From the NCBI GenBank assembly GCA_020466095.1, contig CM035807.1, positions 109,390,906-109,454,905 on the forward strand: a stretch of DNA of 64,000 nt. The letters are read 5' to 3'. Shown piece after piece: positions 10,259 through 22,825 of the stretch. The translations under genes and the position numbers were made by a program. Below the pieces are notes generated by a model. It saw only the letters and a program-made list of their open reading frames with translations. It was not told where the DNA came from and made no database searches. The DNA comes from Chlorops oryzae. Taxonomy: Eukaryota > Arthropoda > Insecta > Diptera > Chloropidae. Each line of letters opens with the position of its first letter. The stretch's first letter is position 1.

Positions 10259-13200
10259 ATGTCTAAGCATGACAAAAACAAATCGGGCGGCCTGCTCGAC
10301 AGTTGGTTTGGTCGCCCAAAAGCGAAAGGCAATACGAACAACAGTGGCGGTACAGTATCAGGACGACCAACATCGACAGATGGCGAGGCGGCTTTCAATA
10401 TCGAAGAATTGGAAAGGAAAGTACGCAGTCTAACCGAAGCTGAAGTTAATGCGAAATTCATGGAAATACTCGAAGATATGAATATTCCGAAGGACAAACT
10501 GGCTCCCTTGTTATCTAAGCCAATGATAGAGCGCCAAAAGATGATTTTCATGCACTTGAAAGGTTGGTTGGTTCAGTAGTTTCGCGCAATAAATCATCTA
10601 AAAAAAAATATTTGAAGAATTTTACGTCAGAATCATTCAATCATTGCTGGAAAAGTATTATGAGTCATTGGCTTGACTGCATTACCTAAAGAGAAATACA
10701 AAACCTTTTAAGTTTCTATAAAACTTGCCACTTTCCACGCAATTTTTTCCATTTTGTTGATTATTCGAGTATTAATATCCAAAATTTTTATGAAATTTTC
10801 AATATCGTTTGAGGATTTATGTGATTTTGTCGACAGACCCTATATAGAGTAACTCTTATATGGGCCATTATAAAGTTTTTGGAAGATTTTGAAGCTGGAG
10901 CATAATTCTCGTTCAATCATAACGAATTTCGAAGACAATTTTCAGTAAACGTCCCTTCTGTGCCTCACTATTAATTTTATGGAAATTATTATTGTTATAT
11001 CATTTTATCTTTTCAAAAAGACTAAAAAAACTAATTTTAAGCCTTTTGAATTCGAAAATCCTATTGATCCCGCTAATTTATGTCATATCAATAGTTATAC
11101 TTCATTCCCGAGAATTACAAATTCTGAAGATTATCAACTCCTTCGATTAATTTATGTATCACTCGGACGGAAGACACTAATGGTTAACGAATCTCCTGTG
11201 ACGCATGTATAGCATTTTATATATATTTGTAATGGTTATCTGACTTTCTGTTTATACACACGACAAAATCGCAAGTATACTCGAACTAGTCTTCGTATAA
11301 CAAAGTATTTTGTAATGCAATTTACGTCAGTCATTCAATCATGCTGAAATTTATGTAGTCATTCTTGACTCTTTACAAAAAAGAGAAATACAAAACCTTT
11401 TAAGCTTTTAACAAAATCATTGCACTCCTACGCTAATTTATTTCCATATTGTTATATTCAATATTCATTCAAAATTCTTTATAATTTTCATTTCATTTAA
11501 TTTATGTGAATTCCTCCAAACCTTATGGATTAACTCTTATAGACCATTATAGAATTATTTTTGAAGTGGAGAATTTCTGTTATATAACGACTCGAAGAAT
11601 CGCTTCTTCAGTATAACAGTTTTTGTTCATTTATTATTATATGGAAATTTATGTATATTTTTTACTTTTCAAAAAAGCACTCACACGCTTAAACTACTTT
11701 CACAAATTTCAGGAAAAAACTCCCTGGAGCATCGGGCAAACTCGAGATTTGAAGTTCCAAATGATTACATTGAATACCTGCAGAATGGAGAGCACAGTGA
11801 GAACAAAATATATCAATGTGTGGAGAGCCTACGAGTCGCACTAACGAGCAATCCGATCTCATGGATCAAAGAGTTCGGTGAAGATGGCATAAACGAAATT
11901 GTGAATCTCTTGCAACGCTGCAAGAAGGAACGAAATTTCGATCGCATCGAATTCGAGTGTATACGATGTCTTAAGGTAAGAAGAATACATATTATGGACT
12001 CTATAGTTATAAAATTAATTGTATGCTTTGCTTCCAGGCAATTATGAATAATACTTGGGGTCTGAATTTGGTGTTAACACCCGATCAGCATTCAGTGGTG
12101 CTGCTCTTGGTGCAATCGCTGGACCCACGCAAACCAAATACAATGTGCGAATCAGTCAAAATGCTCGCATCATTCTGCATAGTTCCAGAACGCAATGGAT
12201 ATGAGAAGGTTCTACGTGCCATGACGAATGCGATCACTGCCGTTTCCTACAAGTCAAGTGAACGTTTCAAGCCAATCGTCGATGCACTATTTGTGCATGA
12301 AAAAATCGACTCGAAACGTGAACTCGCCTGTGCCTGCCTGATCTTTATCAATACATTGACCAACACGCCAACGGAACTGAATTTCCGTTTGCATCTGCGC
12401 AGTGAGATTATGCGAATGGGCTTGTACGAACGTTTAGATGAATTCCGGGCAATCGTCGAGAAAAGTACCAATGAAGCGCTGCAAGAACATTTCAGCATAT
12501 TCAATGAGACTCGCGAAGATGATTTCGAAGAATTCCAGAGTCGTTTCGATAATGTCACCTTTAACATGGACGATACGTCGGATTGTTTTGAAGTGTTAAA
12601 AAATCTCGTCACGGATACAAATTCGGAACCATATTTCCTTTCCATACTGCAGCATCTTTTATTCATACGTGATGATTTCTATTTCCGTCCTGCCTACTAT
12701 CAATTGATCGAGGAATGCATTTCGCAGATCGTATTCCACAAAGGATATTGTGATCCACTTTTTGAGAAACGCGATTTCCATATCGACACATCATTACTGC
12801 TCGACGATATTGTTGAGAAGGCCAAGGCAACCGAAATGAAGCGTTCCGAGGAATTCGAGAAGAAAATCGAGCAACTCGAGGCAGCAAAACAAGAGGCTGA
12901 AGCAAAAGCGGCTCATCTGGAGGAGAAAGTTAAAGCGATGGAAGCAAACGGCGTTGTTGCCCCATCACCTAGTAAGCTTCCCAAAGTGAATATTCCAATG
13001 CCACCGCCACCACCACCTGGAATGGCGCCAGCAGCAGCTGGCAATGGACCTCCTCCACCTCCTCCTCCGCCACCGATGCCAGGTATGGGCGGAGGAGGTG
13101 CAAGACCTCCACCGCCGCCACCAATGCCTGGAATGGGAGGACCTCCTCCACCACCAATGCCCCCCGGAATGATTCGTCCAGGAGGTCCACCACCACCGCC

Positions 13201-15197
13201 GATGTTTGTTCCTGCTGCTCCGACACTTCCATACGGTCTAAAACCGAAGAAGAAATGGGAAATTAAAAATCCAATGAAGCGAGCTAACTGGAAGGCAATT
13301 GTGCCACAGAAAATGTCCGAAAATGCTTTCTGGGTCAAGTGCAAAGAAGATAAGCTTGCTTCCGATGATTTCCTCACCGAACTATCGATAAAATTCTCCT
13401 CGAAGCCGGTCAAAAAGACAGACGAAAAGGATGCGGTCGATAAGCCCAATACGCTCACAAAAAAGAAAATCGATTTACGTGTGCTCGATGGAAAATCAGC
13501 ACAAAACTTGGCGATACTGCTTGGCGGGTCATTGAAACACCTGACCTACGAACAAATCAAAGTTTGTTTACTTCGCTGTGATACTGACATATTGTCATCG
13601 AGCGTACTGCATCAACTTATACAATATCTACCGCCACCGGAGCAGCTAAAGCGTCTGCAAGAAATGAAAGCGAAAGACGAGCCTCTGGCGGGTGTTGAGC
13701 AATTTGCGGCAACTATTGGCGAAATTAAGCGACTTTCGCCGCGTTTGCATAATCTACACTTTCAAGCTAACGTACGCTGACATGGTCCAGGATATAAAAC
13801 CAGACATTGTGGCTGGCACAGCTGCGTGCGAGGAGGTGCGGCATAGCAAAAAGTTTGCAAAGATACTCGAGCTTATACTGCTGCTCGGCAATTACATGAA
13901 CACTGGATCGAAGAATGAAGCTGCATTTGGATTTGAGTTCTCGTACCTCACGAAGCTCACGAATACAAAGGATACGGAGAATAAGCAAACGCTACTCCAT
14001 TATCTTGCCGAGCTTGTCGAACGCAAGTTCCCGGATGCTCTTACCTTCTATAGCGATATGACGCATGTCGATAGGGCTTCACGCGTTAATATGGATGGCA
14101 TACAAAAGGCGATGCGACAAATGAATTCCGCTGTTAAAAACCTCGAAACCGATCTGCAGAACAACAAAATACCCCAATGTGAGGATGATAAATTTTCCGA
14201 AGTAATGGGCAAATTTGCGGTGGAATGTCGACAACAAGTGGATGTGCTGGGTAGGTTTGAGTTCAGTTACTTCAACAGAAAAAAAAAATACCAAGTAGAC
14301 AAACATTACTAAAATAAGCCAAAAAATTTCTTTACTTTATGTCATGATACAAGAAAACAAGATAGCGCCACTTCAGTACCGCTATTTTGAGGCTCTCTTT
14401 GAGAGCCGAAAATTGAGTTTGTGACGTCACTGAGCGAGAAATTGTTGTTGTTTCCCATGCTATTCAAAAAAGTAAAAAGCCGGTTTAACATGGGAAACAA
14501 CAACAACGAATCGCGATTTTGAGTTTGTGACGTTTCCTCTCTCAAGTGGCACTATCTTGTTTTCTTGTATCATGAGTTTATGTAATCCTTTCAAAAATAT
14601 GTGACGCATATGATCCTCGATGTTCATATAGGAAATCCTTATATTTTTATGTCTGGGAATATCTCCAGACACAATTGAAGATTTTTGAAACCTAAAATAT
14701 ATTTTCTTTCTATGTCAATAGGAAAAATGCAAGTTCAAATGGAAAAGCTTTACAAAGACCTTGGAGAATATTACGCTTTCGATCCAAATAAATACACAAT
14801 GGAAGAATTCTTTGCGGATTTAAAAACCTTTAAGGATTCCTTCCTGCAAGCGCATCAAGAAATCGTGCGAGCACGAGAAGAGGAAGAAAAAAAGCGTCGC
14901 ATGCAAGAGGCTCGCGAGCAATCGATGCGAGAGCAGCTCGAACGTCAGCAGCGGAAATTGGCACTGGTCGATATGGATGCAGCCCATACGCAAGAAGGTG
15001 TTATGGACAGTCTACTTGAGGCGCTGCAAACGGGCTCAGCATTTGGTAATCGAAATCGACAGCAACGAAAGCCAAGACCGGCCGGCGCCGAACGGAGAGC
15101 ACAACTCAGTCGCAGTCGGTCGCGACCCCGCATCAATGCCGGTGCAATGATCACCCGCGAAATGCTAGCTAACGAGGCGATATTGGGACCATCCTAG
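10259..15197 (+). CDS. dia: Diaphanous-related formin (one apparent frameshift)
   Basis: Coding exons 10259-10562, 11713-11975, 12038-14250 and 14722-15197, about 1084 residues, close to fly Dia. It nucleates and elongates unbranched actin under Rho control, in cytokinesis and cell-shape change. Order of parts: N-terminal MSKHDKNKSGGLLDSWFGRP; GTPase-binding/FH3 armadillo region (about 45-440); coiled coil (about 450-492); FH1 with proline runs and glycines (about 510-581), the profilin-binding segment; FH2 (about 590-970) with GNYMNTGS; and a C-terminal DAD, GVMDSLLEALQTGSAF (about 1018), followed by basic residues, which binds the N-terminus for autoinhibition. In FH2 the frame shifts by one base at 13763 (extra C between CACTTT and AAG): both sides match FH2 perfectly, so this is probably an assembly indel. 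The long first coding intron contains a duplicated block. The last intron carries a 232-bp MITE. Confidence 0.95.
10619..11650 (+). repeat. Divergent direct duplication inside the first dia intron
   Basis: The block at about 10619-10990 recurs at about 11320-11650 in the same order (landmarks TTTACGTCAG, GAGAAATACAAAACC, AACTCTTATA, TATGGAAATT). The second copy is shorter by many scattered small deletions. The sequence between them (10991-11319) is unrelated. This is either an old tandem duplication or an artefact of uncollapsed noisy reads. Confidence 0.7.
14343..14574. mobile_element. 232-bp MITE (copy A) in the last dia intron
   Basis: Terminal inverted repeats of about 32 bp start CATGATACAAGAAAACAAG. 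Flanks ACTTTATGT and AGTTTATGT suggest a 9-bp target duplication with one mismatch. The interior holds a second inverted pair around the two GGGAAACAACAACAA motifs, so the whole element can fold. A near-identical copy sits inverted at 53381-53612. Long TIRs with 8-9 bp duplications resemble Mutator-like or related elements, but the superfamily is not certain. Confidence 0.88.
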
Positions 15198-15700
15198 AAA
15201 CCAATGAAGTCGTCAATTATCGATTTGTTGGGAATATGAATTTAATACCAATTTTTCCTGTTTTACTTCTAAGTATGGAGGAATTCGAATGCTGATTGAA
15301 GTATATTGAAGAGCCGAAAGTGTAAAGAAGCTTTTCACGATGCTCTGCATTTTGACGTGAATTAAAAAAATTTTGTTTTAGAATTTAAGACCTAAACAAT
15401 TGAAATTTTTTGCATTTTTCGTTATTTACTTTTGTATGGAGTAAATTGTTGTCATTTAACGTATATAAATATTATGTATACTTATGAATGTATATACACA
15501 CCCGTTTATGTGTACGTAAATGAAAATGTTTATATTTGCGAACTGTTTCCTTCCGTATTTTTTAAAGTTATGTCCTTTTAGTAGTCTTTTATATTAACTT
15601 CTAAGCAACGATAATAAGATAAGGCAAAGATAATTTAATGAAATTGCAATTGTAATTATAAATAATAAAAATAACGCTTAATTGAAATATGAACCTTTTT
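15198..15700 (+). other. dia: dia 3' UTR with poly(A) signal
   Basis: AT-rich sequence downstream of the dia stop. AATAAA at 15664-15669 is the best candidate poly(A) signal and would give a UTR of about 490 bases. Confidence 0.5.
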
Positions 15701-15907
15701 CAATTCAACTTAATTCCACATAAACTCGTCTTCTTTTTCGGGTTACATTATTATCTTAAGTGATGATTTATGATTGGCAACATTTAAAATTTAAATTCTT
15801 CGCCTAAAAGTATGCACATAAATATGAATTTTTTTTCGATTTAACGGGGGTGTGAAAGAAACTACCGCAAAATCGACTAGAATTTAAATTGGTTCAAATA
15901 TCATGAT

Positions 15908-16142
15908 TAGGGCTCGGATTTTTATGCTTTTATAAATTTAAAGCATACTTTGCGGATCAAAAACTTTTAATAACCGGCATTTGCGAATAAGTTGAGGAAT
16001 TTCAATCAAACCGCTTTTCTATTTCAAAAAATGCACATTGAAGTTAAAAATCGATTTGAATCTGAACTTTATGTGAGTTGAACAAATTTTTACTCCATAA
16101 AGTATGCTTTAAATTTATAAAAGCATAAAAATCCGAGCCCTA
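15908..16142. mobile_element. hAT MITE with 44-bp perfect TIRs
   Basis: The ends are a perfect inverted repeat of 44 bp beginning TAGGGCTCGG. They are flanked by the exact 8-bp target duplication ATCATGAT (15900-15907 and 16143-16150), itself a palindrome. TAGGG termini and 8-bp duplications are typical of hAT elements. The interior is non-coding and AT-rich. Confidence 0.9.
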
Positions 16143-16150
16143 ATCATGAT

Positions 16151-18119
16151 GACTCACTCATTTCAAGATAAGAATATATTTGAATCGATCATTTAAAAAA
16201 TGTCTTAAGTAAAAATTTGTCCAACAAACTAGGTATTCCCTGAAAATGGCTCTTAAAGTAGATTTTCGGTATTATCGGAAGATAAGATAAGGATAAAAAT
16301 TATTTTAAAACTTCTTGGTTTGTGCATGACTAAAGCTCCCATATATCCTATATTTTAAGAGATACTCCTGTATTTTGGAGGCAAAACCCGATCTGTATTT
16401 TTGCTAAAAACCCTGTATTTATCCAGTATTATACTGTATTATGCCATTGAGGAGAAATGCTTGGGAAACGGATTTTAGGGCGCATGAAATTTCCAAAATC
16501 GTCAATGTTTGATTGATATCGAATTCTGTTACATGCCGGTAAAAGTCTGTTCCTTTTTGAAAATATGTATGTATGGGTTTTTCCATACATACCCTGCAGT
16601 AATTGAACTAGGTCAATTTCCAAACAGGCCAGTACTTGAGGTTACTTTTCGAATATATGAAACTAGTCAAAATGTACAGTATTTATCTGTATCTACGGAG
16701 ATCTAGGGGTCAGTATACAGGATTTCTTTACGCTTTGTGTTCATTGCGAAGTAGAATAACAAAATCTGTATTGTTCTGCTAAAGTGTAACAGCATTCTTG
16801 ATTCTTCCACACCATAATGGTAGTAAATATCTGGACGGTTCAGACTAATGCTCAGCGAACCTCGTGGGTTGTGTTACGATCCCTGAGCGTACGGTGAAAT
16901 AATTTTTTTTTTAAATACGCAATTTTTTTTATGTTTACATTTTATTGATTTTATTTCGAATATAATTTTCGAAATAAAAATTTTGAGTAAAACATTTTTC
17001 GGCTAAATTTGTTAAGTATTTTTTCTTCATATTTTATCTGTTTTTTTGTTCTTAATATTATTTATTTTCAATTAATAAATTTTTGTAGTAAAATATTCTA
17101 TTCGTGCGTTCCAAATATTTAACTTCAGCAACCAAAAGACTACGAAATTAGCGTATTTGAATCATACATTAATTTGCTTGTTTAGCGATGGTTAATGGAC
17201 TTGCTGACTTATTAATTCCATGATCAGTTTCTTCTGAGCTGGCGAGGCTTTGAGAATTTTTTAAAAAAAAGTTGAAAAAGTAAGGTTTTAACAATAAATA
17301 AACATTTTGAAAATTATACAAAACTAAATATGGTGATTAAAAAATCAATTTTTTTTCATTAAATTTACAAAATAAAAATTTACCAAAATTCGACCAAACT
17401 GTATATCCTCGAAGCGTTTGAGTTCATATGAGTTAAAAGTTTCTGTGATAGTTATTTTCTCAATGACAGCTCAACGTTATTATTTAAAGACAGTTCAAGA
17501 GCAATTGTCTGTCACTATAAGTAGGTGAGAACTATCAACTTGCATAGTTTTTTGTGACTAGTAGGGACTAGTTCTGAGAGATATTTCCCAATTACTGCAG
17601 GGTAGTTTTTGAATACACTTATGTAGAGCTGCGTTTGAACTCATGATGAAATAAAAGCTATTTGGTGTGGTCACTTTTTCCAATCTGTCAAGAAATTCTA
17701 GTCATAAATATGACAATCTTGTACATATCATGTAATTTATAAAAAAAAAAGGTCTCTGTTTAGGACTCTTCAAATCATTGAATTAAGTGATATAGAAAAA
17801 CATTGGTATGGAGCAAGATAAAAACGCTAGAATGGTTGCTAAATACCCCGGTATATGGAAATTTAGCTTGGAAGGATAACAGACAAAACGAATTCATTGC
17901 ATTAGGGAGGCGTTCAATTTACTTACGCAAAATCTGCGAGTTTGTGTACAAACAAAATCAGTCTTAATCAACCTCACAGCGGAAATAATTTAAGGTATAA
18001 AGCAAACACTTTACTAGAGATAATCGCAGGGACTAAGAAAATTCAAAAGAAGGAAATTTTCAGCTTGAAAACTTAAATTGAGCAGTCTCTTGTAGTTGCA
18101 TGACTGACAAGACAGACAA

Positions 18120-18151
<32 letters not shown>

Positions 18152-19080
18152 CTAGAAAGGGAGAATATCGTCGAAACCCTTCTTTATGATTCGACCTGGA
18201 CGGGATGAAAAAAAAGAGGATCGTTTAATTTTATGACGTGCAATCAATGAAGGGCAAACTAGACGAAGAGCGCTAAGGCGGCGACGACACTTGCTGAACA
18301 TTTTTCATTGCAAAGGACATTCAACAAACAAAGAGAAAGAGAGAGAGAGAGAGAGGGAGATAGAAAGAGCGCACGAGAATAGAATCCTTGTGAACGATAG
18401 AAATATCACACATGGCCGGCCGTTCACTTAAAAAAAAAAAATAATTTTAGGAAACTTAAACTCCATGGATTGACCTCATCGATCGAATTCCCGGAAATTT
18501 TCTTACCACCGATTCAAGAACAACAAGACGGATGCATGTTTTACCTAAAAAAAAAAAAGGTGTTTTATCCATTGTTTTGACCTCGTTCCGCCTTGAAGTA
18601 ACCAACTCACTTTCGACCATCGTCCTGCATATGTATGCTTTCTATAATTCATGCAATTTGAACTTTCCTGGAAGTCATTAGCGCGGAATACCCTCGCAAT
18701 TACACATTTCCCAGCACGAGTAGCGAGATCGGAACAATACAGGCCGCGACCTGTTCAAAAAAAAACAAAAAGGCAGAGAAAAGGAAGAAAGGACGTTCTA
18801 CTCTCGACGATTTTCCAAGGAAGTAAAAAACTGTTACGCTGCCAATTTTGAAATGTTTTCCCTTCGCGGTGAGGGTTTATGGCCATGGCAATTTTTCTAG
18901 TTTCGTTTGCAAATCTTACCTCAATGGCAGTAAAGCAATAAAACTTTTGGCTGCCAAAAACTCAAGAATGTGTTCCAAATTGATTAAGTCCTTAATAAAC
19001 GTTTGCAAAATTCAATTCAATTCAATCACAAAAGGACAAACTCGTTTTGGAAGCCGTGGAATTTTTATAGACATTGGAAC
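16151..19080. other. Spacer with simple repeats, no gene seen
   Basis: No gene was recognised. Two (GA)n tracts lie at about 18129-18151 and 18337-18354. The rest is AT-rich and non-coding by inspection. Upstream regulatory sequence for cad may extend this far, but nothing specific is visible. Confidence 0.45.
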
Positions 19081-19084
19081 TGTG

Positions 19085-19370
19085 CTATCTCACAGAGTCT
19101 CGGTCAACCATAGGTGGTTTATTCAAGGATCATAGGATGGGAATAGCTTTCCCCAATTATTGATTCATTATGCCCATGAATAAAATTGAAAAATTATATT
19201 TTGCTCTCCAACACGCAAATTGGAAAACATAATTTACCCCTCACGCAAAATCAGAATTGCTACGGCACTGTATCTCACAGGAAGTCTCGGTAAACCATGG
19301 TGGTTATTCAATCTCTCAGGATCAAATAGAGCATCGCGAAATAGCTTTCCAATTATTGATTCAATTAATG
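19085..19370 (+). repeat. About 95-bp direct repeats flanking a MITE remnant
   Basis: The stretch from CTATCTCACAGAG (about 19086) to ATTATTGATTCATTA (about 19171) recurs from TATCTCACAGGAAG (19270) to ATTATTGATTCAATTA (about 19366). The copies differ by scattered indels and lie on either side of the hAT half copy at 19195-19269. Confidence 0.75.
19195..19269 (-). mobile_element. Half copy of the CAGTGCCGTAGC hAT MITE
   Basis: The segment ending GAATTGCTACGGCACTG is the reverse complement of the left end of the element at 8150-8397, including the internal CACGCAAA motifs. The opposite end is missing. Confidence 0.7.
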
Positions 19371-19476
19371 TATTAATTTATGATTTACATACATATGTAT
19401 GTATGTATTTTTTCGTTTATAACCTCAAAAAAAAAACCATAAATTTAGATCCCCATTTTGAAATTCTGCTTGTGAC

Positions 19477-19582
19477 TAGAGTCCGACCGAAGTCAAAATT
19501 TTCAACCGAAAACCGAACCGAATATTCGGTTTTTTTAAAGATTCGGTGGCCGAACCGAAACCGAAGGTTCGGTCGGACTCTA
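19477..19582. mobile_element. 106-bp palindromic hAT MITE
   Basis: The ends TAGAGTCCGACCGAA and TTCGGTCGGACTCTA are perfect inverted repeats. The exact 8-bp target duplication CTTGTGAC lies at 19469-19476 and 19583-19590. The interior is made of CCGAAC/GTTCGG repeats, so the whole element forms a hairpin. Confidence 0.9.
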
Positions 19583-20316
19583 CTTGTGACCCTCATAACT
19601 GGAAAGATATCCTTAACATGCCATCCCTACTGTGATTGCGTCTGTGTCAGGCCCGTACGCACTGGGGAGGGGGTTTGGGTTAGACCTCTCTCCAAGTAAA
19701 AGAACTGAGAATGGATAGTGTTGTTGGCATAAGGGCAGTGCCACGCAAAACGGTCCTATAGGTCGTGCACGTCAGAGCCATTCTGAGCAGAAATTAGGTA
19801 ATTTCATTGCTTAACTGTTGTAAAAAGTTTTCCAAACTCTTAAATCCTTGAGAATCACATCCTTTTTTTTAAATTTGTTTGAGAATGACAGGTGAGACCA
19901 TCGCAATGAAATTGCATATAACAGAAAAAAAACACATGTTCCCATGACTGCAGGGCTGGAGCGGGCCCTGGTTGTGTACTTAACTATTTATGGTTTGGGT
20001 ACTGACACATATGCTTCTACTTACCAGGAAATAAGTTGTTCAAGATGACATTTGTTATTTTTAAATTTTAAAGTGACTGCGATCCTCTTGTGTCGAAAAA
20101 TTTCATTCGATCATTTCTCGATGACATTTAAAGATATGTTTCCCCAATCAAGTTGTGGTTGTTGTTGTTGTTTTTCTATTGTTTAGTACGCCTTGATCGA
20201 AGCGGCAACTGCATAAATGTGGAGTTAATTTCTGCTACCTTTCAAATTATCAAAATAATTTCATTGAAATACTTACAGCAGTGAATGCTTTTATGAAGAA
20301 GCACTCCAGTCCTGAC

Positions 20317-20706
20317 CAGTGCTGTCGTTTTCAATTTTCGTTTAGTAGTATAACTTGCTTTTTTTTAGTAGTATTTTGAGGCATTTTGTAGTACTTTTAG
20401 GAAATCAAATAAAATGGGTTGGAAATATAATATTTAACGAATGCACTTCTCTTAAAGACTATTTCCTGGATGAAACATGAATGGTACAACTGTATCCGAG
20501 TAAATTTTACGAAATTTAAAAAAATTTTTTTTTGTATAACTGTCTTTTTTCATTTTTGAGAAACATTTTTTGACGGATACTTGCAATCTACTATACAGAT
20601 TTGCATTTTTAGAGAAATGTAGTAATATTTCAACTTTAGTAGTATAGTAGTAAGGGTGATGAAAATGTAGTAAAATACTACAATTGTAGTAATTCCGACA
20701 GTACTG
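20317..20706. mobile_element. 390-bp hAT MITE rich in GTAGTA motifs
   Basis: Short inverted ends CAGTGCTGTCG and CGACAGTACTG (one mismatch) are bounded by the exact 8-bp duplication GTCCTGAC at 20309-20316 and 20707-20714. Subterminal TAGTAGTAT and GTAGTA motifs are repeated near both ends, as is common for transposase-binding sites. No coding frame is seen. Confidence 0.85.
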
Positions 20707-20919
20707 GTCCTGACCACTCAAATTCGTACCTTCCATCCGTCAAATTTATCACTTGCATCAAACTATGACGTTTCTAGGTACTATATTCATTTTGTTTTTT
20801 TTTAATTTTAATTTGATTTATTCAGCCATTTTTTCCTTCAATTTTCTTTCGCGAAATCTATAAATGAAACAAGCAGAAAAAACATATTTTTTCGTATCAA
20901 ATGGTTTAATTAACTATTT

Positions 20920-21500
20920 CTGCATGAAATATTAAAGAAATGGGAAAATATTTTTTCGAACTACATAAATGGTTTTATTAACCCTTTAAGGAAAAATAAT
21001 TTTTGTGCACAAACATTTTTTTTCCATCAACAAATAACTCATGCCATGCTTCTGTTTTTTTTTTTTTTTTGTCAGAATTTGTGACTCAGAAACGAAATAT
21101 GGGTTCGTATGCAATATAGGGGTTAAACAAATTTTTGGAAGCGTTTTTTATATTGATTTTTGAAAAAAAAAAACAAAAAAATGTTGAAGCTTTTTCGAGC
21201 AGATTTCGACCGTTCATCTGATGAAATCATTCAAAGAAATGACATATTTCATTTCGAAAATAAATGGTTTTATTACCCTTTATCGGAAAAAAATTTTTGT
21301 GCCAAAGATTTTTTTCCATCAAAAATAATCATCTTCTTATTTTTTATTGTAAGATACGACTTGGGTTCACAATATAGGGTAATCAAATTTTTGGAACTTT
21401 TTAATTTATTTAAAAAAAAATTTTTTTTGCAGCTGATTTTTATCGATGCAGATTTCGAGTCATCTGATAACTTATCATTGTGGACATTTCCTAAATTGAT
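20920..21500 (+). repeat. Tandem duplication with period of about 300 bp
   Basis: Landmarks in order (TAAATGGTTTTATTA, TTTTTGTGC, GGGTTC...CAATATAGGG, CAAATTTTTGGAA, GCAGATTTCGA, TCATCTGAT) appear first at about 20965-21235 and again at about 21262-21480. The second copy is compacted by small deletions. Confidence 0.7.
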
Positions 21501-21659
21501 AATTTGACATTTATCCATAGATTTTAAAGGTGTAAAGGTCTATTGTTTTGACCTATCTGAAAACCATGTTAGAAAAATTAATTTACTTATACATAGGTAT
21601 GTATTAAAGGAATAAGTTGTTCATCGTATAGTGCATTGTTGAGTTCTGCTCGAAAAAGC

Positions 21660-22680
21660 TGCTAACTAAACTAAAAAAAAATTTTTTTTCAAAAATTAAT
21701 ATAAAGGAATCGAATGAAGACATCTAAATGCACTTTTCTTGGATTAAGCACAAAAATATACTTATATAAAAATTCTTTTTAGAGGCGTTTTTTTTTTATT
21801 AGGCGATTCAAAAAGTCCACTTAAGCCCCTTTGAAATTTATCCCCCACCTAAAAAGAGTACTTTTTAAAGCTTTAAAAGGGATTATAGGAAACTTTTTGA
21901 ACTGCATAATAATTAAATGGATTAAAAATTTAAAATCATTTTTGGATTTTGAAAATTTCATAAATAATTATGCGATAATCGAAATATTTATTTTCAAAAT
22001 TACTAATTTTATATTTCTTAAATATTTCAAAAAGTTTTAGAAATATGATGCGCATATTTGCAGATTTAAAATAAATTTTCACATATCACAACTGTCTAGC
22101 AATTCTTCTAAAAATTTTCAATTTTCTAGTCAATTTTTTTTATTTTGAACTGCAAAATCGTAGGTTACTTTCACACTTAACCATAATTCAACAAAAAAAA
22201 AATTCACAAATTTTAAATTTATTTATTGAAAAACCATCAAAACCATTTCTAGGATGTTTTATATTTAGAAGTCTCAAAATATCATTGTGAATTTTAAAAA
22301 ATTCTGCTCTAGAAATAGAGTCCAATATCAGTAAGAAATTAATATAGTGAATCAAATGAAGAATTAATGACTTTTTTGATAACACAAAATATTTAATAAT
22401 TTTTAAGATATTTTTTTCAAATTCAAAAATATACTTAAACTTGAAATTAAAAAAAATATTTTTAGCTTTAAAAGTGGATTATGAAACTTTTGAACATGCA
22501 TCAATAAAATAAATAAAAGTAGGTACGGTTCTAGAAAGATTTTTAAAATCAATATTTCCGTGTTTAGAAGGCCAAAGTCTACAAGAAAAGTGCATTTGGA
22601 TGGGTTGAAAAAATAAAAAGTAATTATTTGCAACCTAGTGTAATTAATGCTAGCAAAAGTGTCCTTTTATCTTCTTAAAA
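21660..22680. other. AT-rich spacer with a faint internal duplication
   Basis: About 21865-21925 (AGCTTTAAAAGGGATTATAG) is echoed at about 22462-22520 with indels. No gene or mobile-element ends were identified. Confidence 0.4.
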
Positions 22681-22739
22681 TAATTTAGAATGTCTTGTTT
22701 TCGAAAACTTTGTTGCGATTGTCCGTGTTTAGATTAAGA

Positions 22740-22825
22740 GAGACACTGGAAGGAAACACATGAGAGTGACAGAGACGAAAGACATTCCACCTCCGTCACT
22801 CTCATGTGTTTCTTTCCAGTGTCTC
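22740..22825. repeat. 86-nt near-perfect hairpin
   Basis: Arms 22740-22774 and 22791-22825 pair over 35 bases with two mismatches around a 16-nt loop. The size matches a microRNA precursor, but such a perfect stem is also what a minimal foldback transposon or siRNA-type hairpin would give. The arm begins GAGACACTGGAAGG. No flanking duplication is obvious. Confidence 0.75.

Noticed and set aside
12913..13458. 181-codon glycine-rich minus-strand frame
   Set aside because: Antisense of the proline-rich FH1 region of dia.
13757..13780. Programmed ribosomal frameshifting in dia
   Set aside because: No slippery heptamer or structure was seen, and four similar indels occur in other genes, so assembly error is simpler.
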